Assembly (NCBI GenBank): GCA_027448945.1
Contig: DAIDMQ010000035.1
Location: forward strand, 1-64,000
Source of the DNA: Gallionellaceae bacterium
Lineage (GTDB): Bacteria > Pseudomonadota > Gammaproteobacteria > Burkholderiales > Gallionellaceae
DNA: 64,000 nucleotides
Direction: 5' to 3'
Below, one piece after another: positions 8,813 to 18,836 of this stretch. The notes below the pieces were generated by a model. That model searched no databases. It saw nothing but the letters and a program-made list of their open reading frames with translations, and had not been told where the DNA came from. Position 1 is the stretch's first letter. Every line of letters begins with the position of its first letter. Both the position numbers and the translations under genes were made by a program.

Positions 8813-9576
8813 TCTTTGTAGTCGATGATGAGGGGTGCATGGTCGGAGAATCTTTCAGCCTTGTAGATGCTTGCAGATTGCGCTTTATGCGCTATCACAG
8901 GTGTCGCGATTTGATAATCAATGCGCCACCCCACGTTCTTAGCCCACGCTTGGCCCCGGTTGGACCACCATGTATAAGCCTCCAATTCCGGATATAGTTT
9001 GCGAAACACATCCACATAACCTATCTCATCAAACAGCTGGCTGAGCCAGGCACGTTCCTCTGGTAAAAATCCGGAGTTCTTCTTGTTTCCCCGCCAGTTC
9101 TTCAAATCAATTTCGCGATGTGCGATATTCCAATCACCGCATATGATTACTTCCTTGCCCCTATCCCGTAATGCCTGCAACGTCGGCAGAAAAGCCTGCA
9201 TGAAGCTGAATTTGACTGCCTGACGCTCTTCCCCGCTAGAGCCAGATGGCAGATACAGCGAAACCACACTATATTCATCGTAATCTGCACGGATATAACG
9301 CCCCTCGGCATCAAACTCCTTTATGCCCAATCCAATCTCGACATGTGCTGGTTTACGGCGGCTGTATATACCAACACCGCTATAACCCTTTTTTTCTGCG
9401 TAATGGAAGTCCCCGTGGTAACCCAAGGGCGACAACATCTGCGCTGTCATGTCTGCGGCTTGAGCTTTCAATTCCTGCAAACAGATTACATCCGCATCTT
9501 GCAAGGCTAGCCATTCGAACAAACCCTTGGTGGCGGCAGAGCGGATTCCGTTCAGATTTATAGAAATGATACGCAT
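8809..9576 (-). CDS. xth: Exodeoxyribonuclease III
   Basis: Base-excision-repair enzyme: AP endonuclease and 3'-5' exonuclease of the EEP fold. The family start MRIISINLNGIRSAATKG is at ATG 9576, giving 255 residues; longer in-frame extensions into the pyrE promoter are not supported. Conserved blocks seen are DVICLQELKA (catalytic Glu), GYSGVGIYSR, the GDWNIAH metal and catalytic site, WWSNRG, WRIDY and the terminal SDHAPLIIDY. It is divergent from pyrE. Confidence 0.93.
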   Translation of the reverse strand: MRIISINLNGIRSAATKGLFEWLALQDADVICLQELKAQAADMTAQMLSPLGYHGDFHYAEKKGYSGVGIYSRRKPAHVEIGLGIKEFDAEGRYIRADYDEYSVVSLYLPSGSSGEERQAVKFSFMQAFLPTLQALRDRGKEVIICGDWNIAHREIDLKNWRGNKKNSGFLPEERAWLSQLFDEIGYVDVFRKLYPELEAYTWWSNRGQAWAKNVGWRIDYQIATPVIAHKAQSASIYKAERFSDHAPLIIDYKD

Positions 9577-9583
9577 GAAATTC

Positions 9584-9612
9584 TTAGATGTTTTCTGACG
9601 CGCCATTATAAT
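9584..9612 (+). promoter_or_regulatory. Probable sigma-70 promoter of pyrE
   Basis: A perfect TATAAT (9607-9612) lies 17 bases after TTAGAT (9584-9589). It sits in the gap between divergent xth and pyrE and supports the pyrE start at 9644 rather than the earlier in-frame ATG at 9611, which overlaps the -10 box. Confidence 0.5.
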
Positions 9613-9643
9613 GGCCATAGTCACCTCACCTACACTCAGTGCC

Positions 9644-10297
9644 ATGTTTAATTTCCGACACGACTTCATACGCTTTGCCGTACAACAAAAAGTTCTTTGC
9701 TTTGGTGAGTTTCAAACCAAAGCTGGCAGATTGTCGCCTTATTTTTTCAACGCTGGCCTTTTTAATGACGGCGCATCTTTGCACAAGCTGACGCAATTCT
9801 ATGCCCAAGCCATATTGTCTTCAGGCCTGCCCTTCGACATGCTGTTCGGCCCTGCATATAAGGGAATACCCTTGGCTGCCGGAACCGCCATCGCGCTAGC
9901 CGAACAGGGTCGTAATGTTCCTTATGCTTACAACCGTAAAGAAGCCAAGGACCATGGTGAAGGTGGCACCATCGTCGGCGCGAAGTTACAAGGTCGTGTG
10001 CTGATTATTGATGATGTAATCTCCGCTGGTACATCGGTGCGCGAGTCCATAGAACTAATTCGCGCAGCCGGTGCCGAACCTTGCGCTGTAGTGATAGCCC
10101 TGGATCGCATGGAACGTGGCCTGGGTGAACTTTCCGCCGTGCAAGAAGTACAAAAGAGTTATGGTATCCCTGTGATCGCCATAGCAACTTTGAATGATTT
10201 GTTGTCTTATCTACAGGGCGAAGCTGAAATGATGAAGAACCTTATGGCAACCCAGCAATATCGTGATCAATACGGAGTCCAATATGCACAATCGTAA
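9644..10297 (+). CDS. pyrE: Orotate phosphoribosyltransferase
   Basis: Pyrimidine biosynthesis: orotate plus PRPP gives OMP. The 217-residue form starting [15 protein letters not shown] fits family length. Motifs are [44 protein letters not shown] (catalytic flexible loop) and the PRPP-binding [14 protein letters not shown] possible promoter lies just upstream. The 3' end overlaps the start of the next gene by 14 bases, indicating co-transcription. Confidence 0.95.
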   Translation: MFNFRHDFIRFAVQQKVLCFGEFQTKAGRLSPYFFNAGLFNDGASLHKLTQFYAQAILSSGLPFDMLFGPAYKGIPLAAGTAIALAEQGRNVPYAYNRKEAKDHGEGGTIVGAKLQGRVLIIDDVISAGTSVRESIELIRAAGAEPCAVVIALDRMERGLGELSAVQEVQKSYGIPVIAIATLNDLLSYLQGEAEMMKNLMATQQYRDQYGVQYAQS

Positions 10298-10892
10298 AAT
10301 CTTATGCTTGCTTTTGATCAGCGGATTCTTTTCCGCTTCTGCTGAAGCAAAGCTCTACAAATGGGTAGACGACAGAGGTGTCACACACTATGGCGAGACG
10401 ATTCCGGCAGAGTACGCGAATAAAGATCGCTCAGAGTTAAGTCAAACTGGACGTGTCGTCAAAAAGACCGATGTGCTAACCCCAGAAGAGCACCGCGAAA
10501 AAGAGGCTGCCGAGATCAAACATCGCGCTGATCTTGAGGTCGAGCGCAATATTAAACTGCATGACAATTCCTTGCTCAGTACCTATAGCAACGTTCAAGA
10601 GATTGACTTGGCAAAGGCGCGCAATCTACAACAGATAGATTCACGCGGCCAGATTTCAAACAAGCAATTGATAGGGGCAGTCAAGACTCTTGAAACGCTG
10701 AAAGCCAAAGCCGAAGTGCAAACCAAAGCCGGCAAACCTGTTCCAGCCGATCTGAAAGATGACATCGATGATGCACAGCTAACTGTGAACAAATTGAACA
10801 AAGAGAACGATGCGATCACTACCGAAAGAAGTGCTTTGGAAGCGCGTTATGACGCGGATAGAGCCCGCTACAAATTGCTCACGGGTAAGTAA
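10284..10892 (+). CDS. DUF4124-domain periplasmic protein
   Basis: A 202-residue secreted protein starting inside the end of pyrE (ATG 10284, with CGGAG upstream). A signal peptide ends near SASAEA, then comes the DUF4124 strand [19 protein letters not shown]. The remainder is charged and helical, probably a coiled coil (residues 60-200). It has the same architecture as the protein at 4900-5373, so the two are likely paralogues. The function is unknown. It converges on the carbonic anhydrase gene with no gap. Confidence 0.8.
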   Translation: MHNRKILCLLLISGFFSASAEAKLYKWVDDRGVTHYGETIPAEYANKDRSELSQTGRVVKKTDVLTPEEHREKEAAEIKHRADLEVERNIKLHDNSLLSTYSNVQEIDLAKARNLQQIDSRGQISNKQLIGAVKTLETLKAKAEVQTKAGKPVPADLKDDIDDAQLTVNKLNKENDAITTERSALEARYDADRARYKLLTGK

Positions 10893-11525
10893 TCATAGTT
10901 TAATGAAGCTCTGGGTGTCTGCGTCATAACCCAGTAGCTGACCCTCGTCGATATCAAAGTACCAACCGTGTAAAGTCAGGCTACCTTGATCGACCCGCTC
11001 GCTGATCCAGGAAAAGGTTTGCAGATTCTTCAATGACACCAGGATGGCCTGTTGCTCGCAAGCACGCTGTTGTTTATCTTTGCTTGCTTCCGGCATATTC
11101 AGCATCACACTTGTACGCGCGGTCTCCACCAGCTTCATCCAGTCATCTATGAATGAATCTGCCTGATTCAGCCTTTCAGCCTGCATCAGGTTACGTATAC
11201 CACCGCATTGCGCATGTCCTAATACCACGATGTGGGCTACATCAAGGTTGCGCACGCCATACTCCAATGCCGCTGTCGTACCGTGATGCCCTACTCTGTC
11301 TTCTGCTGGCGGAACCAGATTCGCCACATTACGAATGACAAACAGATCCCCCGGCGCGCAATCAAATATCAATGCAGGATCGACTCGCGAGTCGCAACAA
11401 CCAACGATGAGCACTTTGGGTGTTTGTCCATTCTCAACCAGTTTGCGATACATCGCATCCTCGCTGGAAAAATGATTCCTGCGAAACCTCGCAAACCCCT
11501 CTATAAGCTGGAGTGGCGCTGCCAT
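10893..11525 (-). CDS. Beta-class carbonic anhydrase
   Basis: Interconverts CO2 and bicarbonate in the cytoplasm. The 210 residues carry the beta-class zinc ligands: Cys43 and Asp45-Arg47 in CCDSR, and His104 and Cys107 in GHAQCGG. The C-terminal WYFDIDEGQLLGYD block is also typical. The start abuts the purC stop, so it is at the end of a purE/purC/can-type run downstream of the RuBisCO genes. It may supply CO2 to RuBisCO and bicarbonate to carboxylases; the link is inferred from position. Confidence 0.93.
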   Translation of the reverse strand: MAAPLQLIEGFARFRRNHFSSEDAMYRKLVENGQTPKVLIVGCCDSRVDPALIFDCAPGDLFVIRNVANLVPPAEDRVGHHGTTAALEYGVRNLDVAHIVVLGHAQCGGIRNLMQAERLNQADSFIDDWMKLVETARTSVMLNMPEASKDKQQRACEQQAILVSLKNLQTFSWISERVDQGSLTLHGWYFDIDEGQLLGYDADTQSFIKL

Positions 11526-12406
11526 TAACCGATCAAGCGCTGTTGTGCTTCACGGTATTTCGCAGCAGTTTTTTCCAACACATCTTGTGGAATACGTGGT
11601 GCTGGCGCCTGCTTGTTCCAACCCGATGACTCCAGCCAATCGCGCACAAACTGTTTGTCAAAACTCGGCGGATTACTACCCACTTGGTATTGATCCGCAG
11701 GCCAAAAGCGCGAGGAATCCGGTGTCAGTGCTTCGTCGATCAGGTATAACTTACCTGCCTCATCCACGCCGAACTCGAACTTGGTATCCGCAATGATAAT
11801 GCCACGGGTCGCCGCATAGTTCGCTGCCTCGGTATACAAAGCCAGCGTGGCTGCACGCACTTTCCCAGCCATCTCCTTACCCAGCAACTCGACTGCTTGT
11901 GCATAGGAAATGTTCTCATCATGATCACCCACTGCCGCCTTGGTCGAAGGCGTGAATAACGGCTCGGGTAATTTCTCTGCCTCACGCAAGCCTTTAGGCA
12001 ACGCTATGCCGCAGACAGCGCCAGTCTTCTGATAATCTTTCCAGCCCGAACCCACCAGATAGCCCCGAACAATAGCTTCTATGGGCAGGGGTTTTAGCTT
12101 TTTGGTCACAAAGGCGCGACCATGCACCTGTGCCTTTTCCGCATCACCTTGCACCACGGTTTCCGGTGCTATACCGCTCAAGTGATTTGGAATGACATGC
12201 TGTAACTTGTCAAACCAGAAGTTGGACACGGCGGTCAATACCTCACCTTTACCCGGAATCGGATCATCCAATATCACGTCGAATGCAGATAGGCGGTCCG
12301 TTTGTACGATCAGCAGATGCCGGGCATCGACCTCATATAGATCGCGCACTTTGCCTCTATGCAGGAACTTCAAACTTTGAAGGTTGGATTCGTGTAATGC
12401 ACTCAT
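11525..12406 (-). CDS. purC: Phosphoribosylaminoimidazole-succinocarboxamide synthase (SAICAR synthetase)
   Basis: Purine biosynthesis: joins CAIR and aspartate with ATP. The 293-residue protein starts at [10 protein letters not shown] (ATG 12406, AAGGAC ribosome site). Motifs are [37 protein letters not shown] and [12 protein letters not shown] followed by [14 protein letters not shown]. The length matches the longer betaproteobacterial form. A strong hairpin separates it from purE upstream. Confidence 0.95.
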   Translation of the reverse strand: MSALHESNLQSLKFLHRGKVRDLYEVDARHLLIVQTDRLSAFDVILDDPIPGKGEVLTAVSNFWFDKLQHVIPNHLSGIAPETVVQGDAEKAQVHGRAFVTKKLKPLPIEAIVRGYLVGSGWKDYQKTGAVCGIALPKGLREAEKLPEPLFTPSTKAAVGDHDENISYAQAVELLGKEMAGKVRAATLALYTEAANYAATRGIIIADTKFEFGVDEAGKLYLIDEALTPDSSRFWPADQYQVGSNPPSFDKQFVRDWLESSGWNKQAPAPRIPQDVLEKTAAKYREAQQRLIG

Positions 12407-12426
12407 GTTCTGTCCTTTGTTCACTA

Positions 12427-12463
12427 CAAAGCAAAAGCGAGGTGTGACCTCGCTTTTGCTTTG
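12427..12463 (-). terminator. Perfect 17-bp hairpin between purE and purC
   Basis: Arms 12427-12443 and 12447-12463 are fully complementary around a 3-base loop. On the minus strand the stem ends in CTTTTGCTTTG, so a T-rich tract is part of the stem; there is no extra T run. It probably terminates or attenuates transcription after purE. Confidence 0.6.
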
Positions 12464-12486
12464 CCACAGTTGTAACTATTACTTGT

Positions 12487-12984
12487 TTACTGCAATTCAG
12501 GAAGTGTCGTCGCTGCAATCTGCTCTGCCTGCTTCTTACGATAGGCTACTAACTTCTCCGCAATCTGCTTATCTCCCGCCGCCAGCATGGACACTGCGAA
12601 CAATCCCGCATTCGCCGCGCCGGCCTCACCGATTGCAAACGTCGCAACCGGTATACCCTTGGGCATCTGCACGATGGACAACAACGAGTCCATGCCCTTC
12701 AGATACTTGGAAGGGATAGGCACACCTAACACCGGTAGCGTGGTCTTACCTGCAATCACACCAGCAAGGTGGGCTGCCCCGCCCGCACCGGCGATAAAGC
12801 ATTGCACACCTTGTGCGCTGACTTCCTTGATGTAGTCGAACAATAGATCAGGTGAACGATGTGCCGAAATCACACGCGCGTCATACTCGATACCAAAGTC
12901 TTTCAAAGCACGAGCCGACTGTTGCATAACCTCCCAGTCGTTGGCACTACCCATGATGATGGATACCAGCGGCTTGGCACTCAT
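12487..12984 (-). CDS. purE: N5-carboxyaminoimidazole ribonucleotide mutase
   Basis: Purine biosynthesis: converts N5-CAIR to CAIR. The 165 residues have the class I PurE signature SIIMGSANDWEVM near the N-terminus, then VISAHRSPDLLFDY, IAGAGGAAHLAGV and TTLPVLGVPIP. PurK, the partner that makes N5-CAIR, is not in this window. It lies 3 bases after fbp and is probably transcribed with it. Confidence 0.94.
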   Translation of the reverse strand: MSAKPLVSIIMGSANDWEVMQQSARALKDFGIEYDARVISAHRSPDLLFDYIKEVSAQGVQCFIAGAGGAAHLAGVIAGKTTLPVLGVPIPSKYLKGMDSLLSIVQMPKGIPVATFAIGEAGAANAGLFAVSMLAAGDKQIAEKLVAYRKKQAEQIAATTLPELQ

Positions 12985-12986
12985 AT

Positions 12987-13988
12987 TTACTTACCCTTGT
13001 GGTAGCTAACGACGCGATCCACTTCGTTCTTGGAGCCCAAGATGACCGGCACACGCTGATGCAGACCTTGTGGCTTCAATTCCATGATGCGTTCACGGCC
13101 TGTGGAACATACACCACCTGCCTGCTCAACGATAAAGGACATGGGATTTGCTTCGTACAACAGGCGCAACTTACCCGCTTTACCAGCTTCCTTGTTGTCG
13201 AATGGGTACATAAAAATACCGCCGCGTGTCAGGATACGGTGAACTTCCGCAACCATGGAAGCAACCCAACGCATGTTGAAGTTTTTATCACGCGTGCCTG
13301 TCTTGCCCTTCATGCATTCGTCGACATAGCGCTGTACCGGCTCTTCCCAGTAACGCTGATTAGACATGTTGATCGCGAACTCTTGTGTATCCGCAGGAAT
13401 TTCCATCTTGGGGTGAGTCAGGAAAAAGTCGCCTACGTCGCGATCCAATGTAAAACCGTTCACGCCGCTACCAGTCGTGATGACCATCATGGTGTTGGGG
13501 CCGTACAGTGCGTAACCGGCACAAACTTGCTTGGTACCCGGCTGCAGGAAGTCTTCCGCTGTTGGAATCTCCACGCCTTCCGGGCAACGCAAGATGGAGA
13601 AGATCGTACCTACAGAGATATTCACGTCAATATTGGATGAACCATCCAAAGGATCGAAAGTAATCAGGTATTTGCCGCGCGGGTACTGCTTAGGGATGTG
13701 GTAGATCTCATCCATTTCTTCGGAAGCCATCGCAGCCAAGTGACCGCCCCACTCTGTGGATTTGATAAAAACTTCGTTAGTAATGATGTCGAGTTTCTTC
13801 TGTGTCTCGCCTTGCACGTTCTCGCTACCCGCGCTACCCAGAACACCGATCAATGCACCTTTATTTACATCGTGCGCAATCTGTTTACATGCTGATATGA
13901 CATCGCTCAACAAACCGGTGAAATCACCACTGGCATTAGGAATAGCGCGTTGTTCTTCGATGATAAATTGGATCAGGCTCTTGCTCAT
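12987..13988 (-). CDS. fbp: Fructose-1,6-bisphosphatase class I
   Basis: Hydrolyses fructose-1,6-bisphosphate in gluconeogenesis and the Calvin cycle. The 333 residues show the metal-binding blocks ASEEMDE and [20 protein letters not shown], and the C-terminal [21 protein letters not shown]. It lies downstream of cbbO in the same orientation and may be part of the cbb operon, with an 83-base gap and no evident terminator. The sedoheptulose-bisphosphatase step may also rely on it or a homologue elsewhere. Confidence 0.95.
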   Translation of the reverse strand: MSKSLIQFIIEEQRAIPNASGDFTGLLSDVISACKQIAHDVNKGALIGVLGSAGSENVQGETQKKLDIITNEVFIKSTEWGGHLAAMASEEMDEIYHIPKQYPRGKYLITFDPLDGSSNIDVNISVGTIFSILRCPEGVEIPTAEDFLQPGTKQVCAGYALYGPNTMMVITTGSGVNGFTLDRDVGDFFLTHPKMEIPADTQEFAINMSNQRYWEEPVQRYVDECMKGKTGTRDKNFNMRWVASMVAEVHRILTRGGIFMYPFDNKEAGKAGKLRLLYEANPMSFIVEQAGGVCSTGRERIMELKPQGLHQRVPVILGSKNEVDRVVSYHKGK

Positions 13989-14071
13989 GTTCTCTCCTCG
14001 TTTTATTTAAATTCGCTGCAAAAACTTCAATAACGCGTGATTCTACCGCTTTTCAGGCTTGCCCTCTATGA

Positions 14072-16330
14072 CTATTTAGTCAATGAAATGAACAATTCCG
14101 GCAGTTTCTCGGGCAATTGCGCCACCTTGTCGATGATGGTGTATTGCTTGCCAAAAATATCAGACACGTATTCATCGGCCTTGGGATCCAAGTTAATACA
14201 GTAACTGTAGATACCCTGTTGATCCAACTCCTTCACCGCCATACGCGCATCTTCGATGAGGATGCGACCATCTTTAGTATCGATATCCGCAGGTTCTCCG
14301 TCAGTCAAAATCAGCATCAATTTCTTGTCCGCCTGCTGCTGCTCCAAGTAGTGGGCTGCATGACGCATCGCTGCCCCCATACGGGTCGAATAACTCGCCT
14401 CCATCGCGGCCAATCTGCCCTTCACCTCGTCATCCCAATGCTCGCTATAACCCTTGATGTGCATATACCGGACATCGTGTCGGGTGTTGGAATGAAAACC
14501 TGCGATAGCAAATGGGTCACCCAATTTCTCTACCGCCCAGGCGAGCAGTGAAACCGCTTCCTGACTCAATTCAAGGATGGTCTGGTTGCTGCCAGATGCT
14601 TTCTCGTTCAAGGAATGCGACAAGTCCAACAACACCATCACCGCAATATTACGGCCATCATTTCTATGGCTCATATTAATGCGCGGGTCGGGTGCGGATC
14701 CGCCTTTGAAGTCAATCAAGGAACGCAATGCCACATCCAGATCAAGTTCGCTACCCTCTTCCTGATAGCGGATACGTACCTTGTCTTGAGGCTTGAGCAT
14801 GTCCAGCATCTTCTTCAGACGCTTGGCGAGTGCCGAATGTTTTTCCAACAGCTTGTCGATGTCTGATGCTTTACCTTTAGGGTGCAAACTCTCGTAGACG
14901 CTCACCCAATCGGGACGGTAGCTCTGATTGTTGTAGTCCCACTCGTGGTAATGCCGTGGAGGCAAACCCTGCGTCAACTCTTCTGCAGCTTGCTGGCGCT
15001 TTTCGTCGAACATCTCTTCATCATCGCTATCTTCATAGAACAGCCACATATGACGATTGTCATCGCGATAGTCTATCTCGGTATCTTTAAAGTGAGTCTT
15101 GGGTAACTGATCGCTTTGACGGCGTGTCCGCGCGACGAAAGACACAGCCAGATCAGCCATCTCCTCCATGCTCGAATCACCCTTTTGCATCAAATCATTA
15201 AAACGCTGCGCATAATTTTTGATGTGCTGATTCTGATAAACATGGTTCGGGTCTAGTAGTGCGCGTGACATCATCGTCAGACGATGGCGCACCCCGGATT
15301 CCTTTTCGGGATCACAGGCAAACTCGTCTGGCGTAGGGTGCAAAGCCAAGAAGATACGGCGAAGCCCCGGATATTCCCGCATTGCAAGATACTCAACCCG
15401 GCTGTCTTCAAAGCACTCTACCGACATGCGCTGAAACGGACTCATATTGTCCGCGTGTACGGGTGTCGTCCAACGGCGATGCGCCACAATATGCGCCAAG
15501 ACTGCCCGGTATCGATCTATTCCCGTCACACCGCGAGCGTCGTCATATACGTCCGGGACACGTATTCCCAACTTATCAAAGTAAGGAATGACTTTGTGTA
15601 ATTCTTCACCAGTATTTGAATACGGTATGAGCAGATCTTCCTCTTGCCACAAACTGCGCAGATACATATCCAACTTGCGTTCGTTATCCATCAGCAATGT
15701 ACCGTGACGCTCACGCTGCAATACGGCACGGCTATCTGCCGATTGTAAACTGAAGTATTCGACTTGACGTTCCGGATGGTCACCGTAGTAACGCACACCG
15801 TAATCGACCCATGCCGTTAATCCGCCCAAAGAAAGTTGCGCCAACAACACCGGAATCTGCTTGAACATTTCCGGCAAGCCGGGGCTGGGGAACGTCTGAT
15901 GTATGCCATGCACAGAACCCGTGGTGCGCTCCATAAAGTCGAGCAGCAGCGTTAGATATTCTTGCAACTGCGGCTGTGTAGGCAGGCGGCGCGCCACACT
16001 GGGCAAGGACTGCAAAAAAGGCGTAATGGCTTTGCCATTCGGCGACTTGTACATTCTGCGTACGCATTCGATCACCGCCGGCAATGCGTCTTCGCCCAAT
16101 ATCTTGGCAACGCCCGGCCATTCTTCCAAGAAAATCAGTATGGGTTCTGCGCCGCGGCCCATCTTGCCCAAGAAGCGCGCATATTCCAAATACGCATCGA
16201 TGCCATCATTACTGAGCTTAGTCAGTGCCTCCTTCATGCAGTCTTCAAAGACAGGCTGCACGCGCGGAAAGCCGCAATCTAACGCTTTCCAATAGGCCTC
16301 AAGTTCGGGGGGTATGGTTACTGTTTCCAT
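14072..16330 (-). CDS. cbbO: CbbO-type RuBisCO activase subunit (von Willebrand factor A domain)
   Basis: Partner of the AAA+ protein CbbQ. In known CbbQO systems the pair removes inhibitory sugar phosphates from RuBisCO, with CbbO as the adaptor. The 752 residues have a long helical N-terminal region and an acidic middle (EDSDDEEMFDEKRQ). A C-terminal VWA domain starts near residue 560 with the MIDAS motif DLSHS in VMVLLDLSHSLNEK, and LILTDGEPADIDTKDGR further on. It is related to NorD. It sits 43 bases after cbbQ; form II RuBisCO lies just upstream, so it is likely the Q2O2 type. The operon position and the intact MIDAS suggest it is functional. Confidence 0.9.
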   Translation of the reverse strand: METVTIPPELEAYWKALDCGFPRVQPVFEDCMKEALTKLSNDGIDAYLEYARFLGKMGRGAEPILIFLEEWPGVAKILGEDALPAVIECVRRMYKSPNGKAITPFLQSLPSVARRLPTQPQLQEYLTLLLDFMERTTGSVHGIHQTFPSPGLPEMFKQIPVLLAQLSLGGLTAWVDYGVRYYGDHPERQVEYFSLQSADSRAVLQRERHGTLLMDNERKLDMYLRSLWQEEDLLIPYSNTGEELHKVIPYFDKLGIRVPDVYDDARGVTGIDRYRAVLAHIVAHRRWTTPVHADNMSPFQRMSVECFEDSRVEYLAMREYPGLRRIFLALHPTPDEFACDPEKESGVRHRLTMMSRALLDPNHVYQNQHIKNYAQRFNDLMQKGDSSMEEMADLAVSFVARTRRQSDQLPKTHFKDTEIDYRDDNRHMWLFYEDSDDEEMFDEKRQQAAEELTQGLPPRHYHEWDYNNQSYRPDWVSVYESLHPKGKASDIDKLLEKHSALAKRLKKMLDMLKPQDKVRIRYQEEGSELDLDVALRSLIDFKGGSAPDPRINMSHRNDGRNIAVMVLLDLSHSLNEKASGSNQTILELSQEAVSLLAWAVEKLGDPFAIAGFHSNTRHDVRYMHIKGYSEHWDDEVKGRLAAMEASYSTRMGAAMRHAAHYLEQQQADKKLMLILTDGEPADIDTKDGRILIEDARMAVKELDQQGIYSYCINLDPKADEYVSDIFGKQYTIIDKVAQLPEKLPELFISLTK

Positions 16331-16373
16331 GTTTCTATTCCCTTAGTCCGCGTGACTTCCGTATCCGGGCACT

Positions 16374-17180
16374 TTACGCAAAGGTTGCGTCGATCGCGTG
16401 ATCCAATGTATCGCGGATGTCCGCATCGTCGGTGATAGGACGAACTAGGGCCATACGGCATGCTGCTTTTGCATCGACACCGCCCTTGATCAAGGTCGCT
16501 GCGTAGACCAATAAGCGAGTAGAAATACCCTCGTCCAAACCATGTCCTTTAAGGTTGCGCGCCGCTTGGCCTATCTTAACCAATTTGCCTGCCAACTCTT
16601 TTTCGATACCAGTCTCTTTGCTCAAGATTTCAGTCTCGATTGCATTGCTAGGGTAGTCGAAATCAAACGCAGTAAATCGCTGCTTGGTCGATTGCTTCAA
16701 ATCCTTCATCAAACTCTGATAACCGGGGTTATATGAAATCACCAATTGGAAATCCGGATGCGCTTTGATCAATTCGCCTTTTTTATCCAAAGGCAAAGTG
16801 CGGCGGTGATCGGTCAACGGGTGAATGACGACAGTCGTGTCTTGGCGTGCTTCGACGATCTCATCGAGGTAGCAAATCGCACCGATACGCGCGGCTGTCG
16901 TGAGCGGGCCATCCAGCCAGCGTGTGCCGTTCGCATCCAACAAATATCGTCCAACCAGATCGCTGGCGGTCATGTCTTCGTTACACGCAACCGTGATGAG
17001 CGGCTTGTTTAATTTCCACGCCATATATTCGACGAAACGCGACTTGCCGCAACCCGTGGGACCCTTCACCATCACCGGCAAACGCGCCGCGTAAGCCGCT
17101 TCGTACAGCGTCACTTCATCACCCTGTGCCTGATAGAAAGGTTGGTTGCTTACTTTGTATTGATCTTTATCCATAGTCAT
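16374..17180 (-). CDS. cbbQ: CbbQ-type MoxR AAA+ ATPase, RuBisCO activase motor
   Basis: Hexameric AAA+ ATPase that, with CbbO, reactivates inhibited RuBisCO. The 268 residues show Walker A GPTGCGKSRFVEYMAW near residue 40, Walker B ICYLDEIVEAR, a sensor-type block YNPGYQSLMKDLKQSTKQRF typical of CbbQ/NirQ/NorQ, and the C-terminal CbbQ_C segment (GISTRLLVYAATLI). Two ATGs 6 bases apart are possible (MTMDKDQ). It is separated from cbbM by 160 bases containing a strong terminator and REP-like hairpins, so it is probably expressed by read-through at a lower level. Confidence 0.92.
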   Translation of the reverse strand: MTMDKDQYKVSNQPFYQAQGDEVTLYEAAYAARLPVMVKGPTGCGKSRFVEYMAWKLNKPLITVACNEDMTASDLVGRYLLDANGTRWLDGPLTTAARIGAICYLDEIVEARQDTTVVIHPLTDHRRTLPLDKKGELIKAHPDFQLVISYNPGYQSLMKDLKQSTKQRFTAFDFDYPSNAIETEILSKETGIEKELAGKLVKIGQAARNLKGHGLDEGISTRLLVYAATLIKGGVDAKAACRMALVRPITDDADIRDTLDHAIDATFA

Positions 17181-17208
17181 TGCGTACTCCTCGAAATAAT
17201 CAAAAATA

Positions 17209-17253
17209 TGCAGGAGCGAAGTCGCTCAAGATGCGAGGCTGCTCGCTGCTACA
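17209..17253 (-). repeat. REP-like double hairpin between cbbM and cbbQ
   Basis: Two small perfect hairpins in tandem: GAGCGA-AG-TCGCTC (17214-17227) and GCGAG-GCTG... CTCGC (17233-17246). The whole begins TGCAGGAGCGA and ends GCTACA. The outline resembles REP elements of Proteobacteria (TGTAGGAGCG...CTACA). A related structure is at 32358-32391. Confidence 0.45.
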
Positions 17254-17282
17254 CATTCACTTGTGCCTATTTAAACTTTCGG

Positions 17283-17311
17283 AAAAAAACGCCCCCAACG
17301 AGTGGGGGCGT
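17283..17311 (-). terminator. Rho-independent terminator after cbbM
   Basis: An 8-bp GC-rich stem ACGCCCCC (17289-17296) / GGGGGCGT (17304-17311) is followed on the minus strand by seven T. It lies 32 bases past the cbbM stop and before cbbQ, so it should reduce cbbQO expression relative to cbbM. Confidence 0.88.
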
Positions 17312-17342
17312 AGTTCACTGCGTTTTTACATCTGCGTCGAGC

Positions 17343-18722
17343 TTACTTGTGTACGCCCAACTTTTCGCGCCAACCCGGGAATATCTTGTCGGCATCTTTG
17401 GGGAACGATTCGAATGCGCGAGCAAATTCTTTGTGCTCTTTCGCAAATTCGATAGGATCCGCACCAGACTTCCAGCACTCATACGATTGACGCAGAGAGA
17501 TCGCGCCAGCTGCTGGGGAGTCGATGTGACCGTAAGAACCGCCACCCGATGTGTTGATCACGTTGCCATGACCCAAGTTTTCGAAGAAGCCTGGCAAACG
17601 CAAGGCATTCATACCACCGGAGATGATAGGAGTGGTTGGCTTCATGCCGTGCCATTCCTGATGGTAGTAAGGACCTGTCGCCGAATCACGCTCAATCATG
17701 TAAGCGATACCACGATCATCTGCGCCGCCTTCCATCTTACCGAAGCCCATCGTACCCACGTGGATACCAGAAGCACCTTGCAAGCGTGACATCTTGGCCA
17801 AACAGAACGCGGTATAGCCACGAACTGCCGAAGGCGATGTAATCGCACCGTGACCTGCGCGGTGGTAGTGCAGATATTGTTTTGGATACTGGCGACGGGC
17901 AGTTGTAATCATGCCTGGACCACCAACATAACCGTCAACCAAGAACGCCAATTTGTTTGCATCCGGACCAAATGTTTCCAGTGCGAAATCAGCACGAGCC
18001 AACATTTCGTAATGGTCATCTGCCGTGATGTTCATCGAGAACAATTTTGCTTCGCCAGTTTCGTCCATCGCACGCTTCATTGAGTCGTAGACCAAAGGCA
18101 ACACTTTTTTAAGTGGGCAGAAAGTTTGATTACCCTGTGGCTCATCGTTCTTGATAAAGTCGCCACCCAACCAGAATTGGTAAGCCGCTTTAGCGAATGG
18201 CTCGGGACGCAGACCCAACTTAGGCTTGATGATCGTGCCGGAAATGTAGCCGCCGTTAACACGCGGACGTCCCAAAATGTCCCACATGTCGGTTATGTCA
18301 ATTGCCGGGCCATCGAACAGGCGCAGCATCGACCAAGGCACGTAGAAATCCTGCATCTGCAACTGTTTCACGTCGCCCATACCCTGGTTATTACCAACCA
18401 CCAGTGTCAAGAAGGATACGATCATCGCGCGACCATCGGTCACGTTACGGTCAAACAATTCATTCGGATAAGCCACCTTCATGATGCCCTTGGCTTCGTC
18501 GATGAAGTAAACCAGCGCGTCTACGCCCTTGGTGAAATCATCAGTCGTACTAACTTCTACGTTGGTACCTGTTGAAGATTCAGCAGCGATGTGCGCCGCG
18601 ACTTCCAAGTAACCGTAGCCAGCCATAGGCTGCATGTGATAAGCAACAAGAATGTGCTTATCACCTTTAATCAGATCTTCTTCTTTCAAGCTCAGATCTG
18701 CATAACGATTCGATTGATCCAT
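17343..18722 (-). CDS. cbbM: Ribulose-1,5-bisphosphate carboxylase, form II
   Basis: Fixes CO2 onto RuBP; homodimer-based form II enzyme adapted to high CO2 and low O2. ATG 18722 follows GGGAG and gives 459 residues. Numbering from [10 protein letters not shown] matches Rhodospirillum rubrum: catalytic Lys166 in [13 protein letters not shown], and carbamylated Lys191 with metal ligands Asp193 and Glu194 in [14 protein letters not shown]. Further sites are HYHRAGHGA and the loop-6 region [12 protein letters not shown]. It has no small subunit gene, as expected. It is divergent from cbbR, with a 10-bp inverted repeat in between, and leads the cbbMQO genes. Confidence 0.98.
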   Translation of the reverse strand: MDQSNRYADLSLKEEDLIKGDKHILVAYHMQPMAGYGYLEVAAHIAAESSTGTNVEVSTTDDFTKGVDALVYFIDEAKGIMKVAYPNELFDRNVTDGRAMIVSFLTLVVGNNQGMGDVKQLQMQDFYVPWSMLRLFDGPAIDITDMWDILGRPRVNGGYISGTIIKPKLGLRPEPFAKAAYQFWLGGDFIKNDEPQGNQTFCPLKKVLPLVYDSMKRAMDETGEAKLFSMNITADDHYEMLARADFALETFGPDANKLAFLVDGYVGGPGMITTARRQYPKQYLHYHRAGHGAITSPSAVRGYTAFCLAKMSRLQGASGIHVGTMGFGKMEGGADDRGIAYMIERDSATGPYYHQEWHGMKPTTPIISGGMNALRLPGFFENLGHGNVINTSGGGSYGHIDSPAAGAISLRQSYECWKSGADPIEFAKEHKEFARAFESFPKDADKIFPGWREKLGVHK

Positions 18723-18836
18723 TACGTATTCTCCCAATAAATTTACGTTGATTTTGTTTTTTACTGCTACAGCGACTTGCTACGGATGAAACTATAGGGT
18801 TCTTGCTCTATAAGCGATAGTCAATTATTTTTATAA

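Noticed and set aside
14072-17180. cbbQ/cbbO as norQ/norD (nitric oxide reductase genes)
   Set aside because: No norCB in the neighbourhood, and direct linkage to cbbM and cbbR supports CbbQO.
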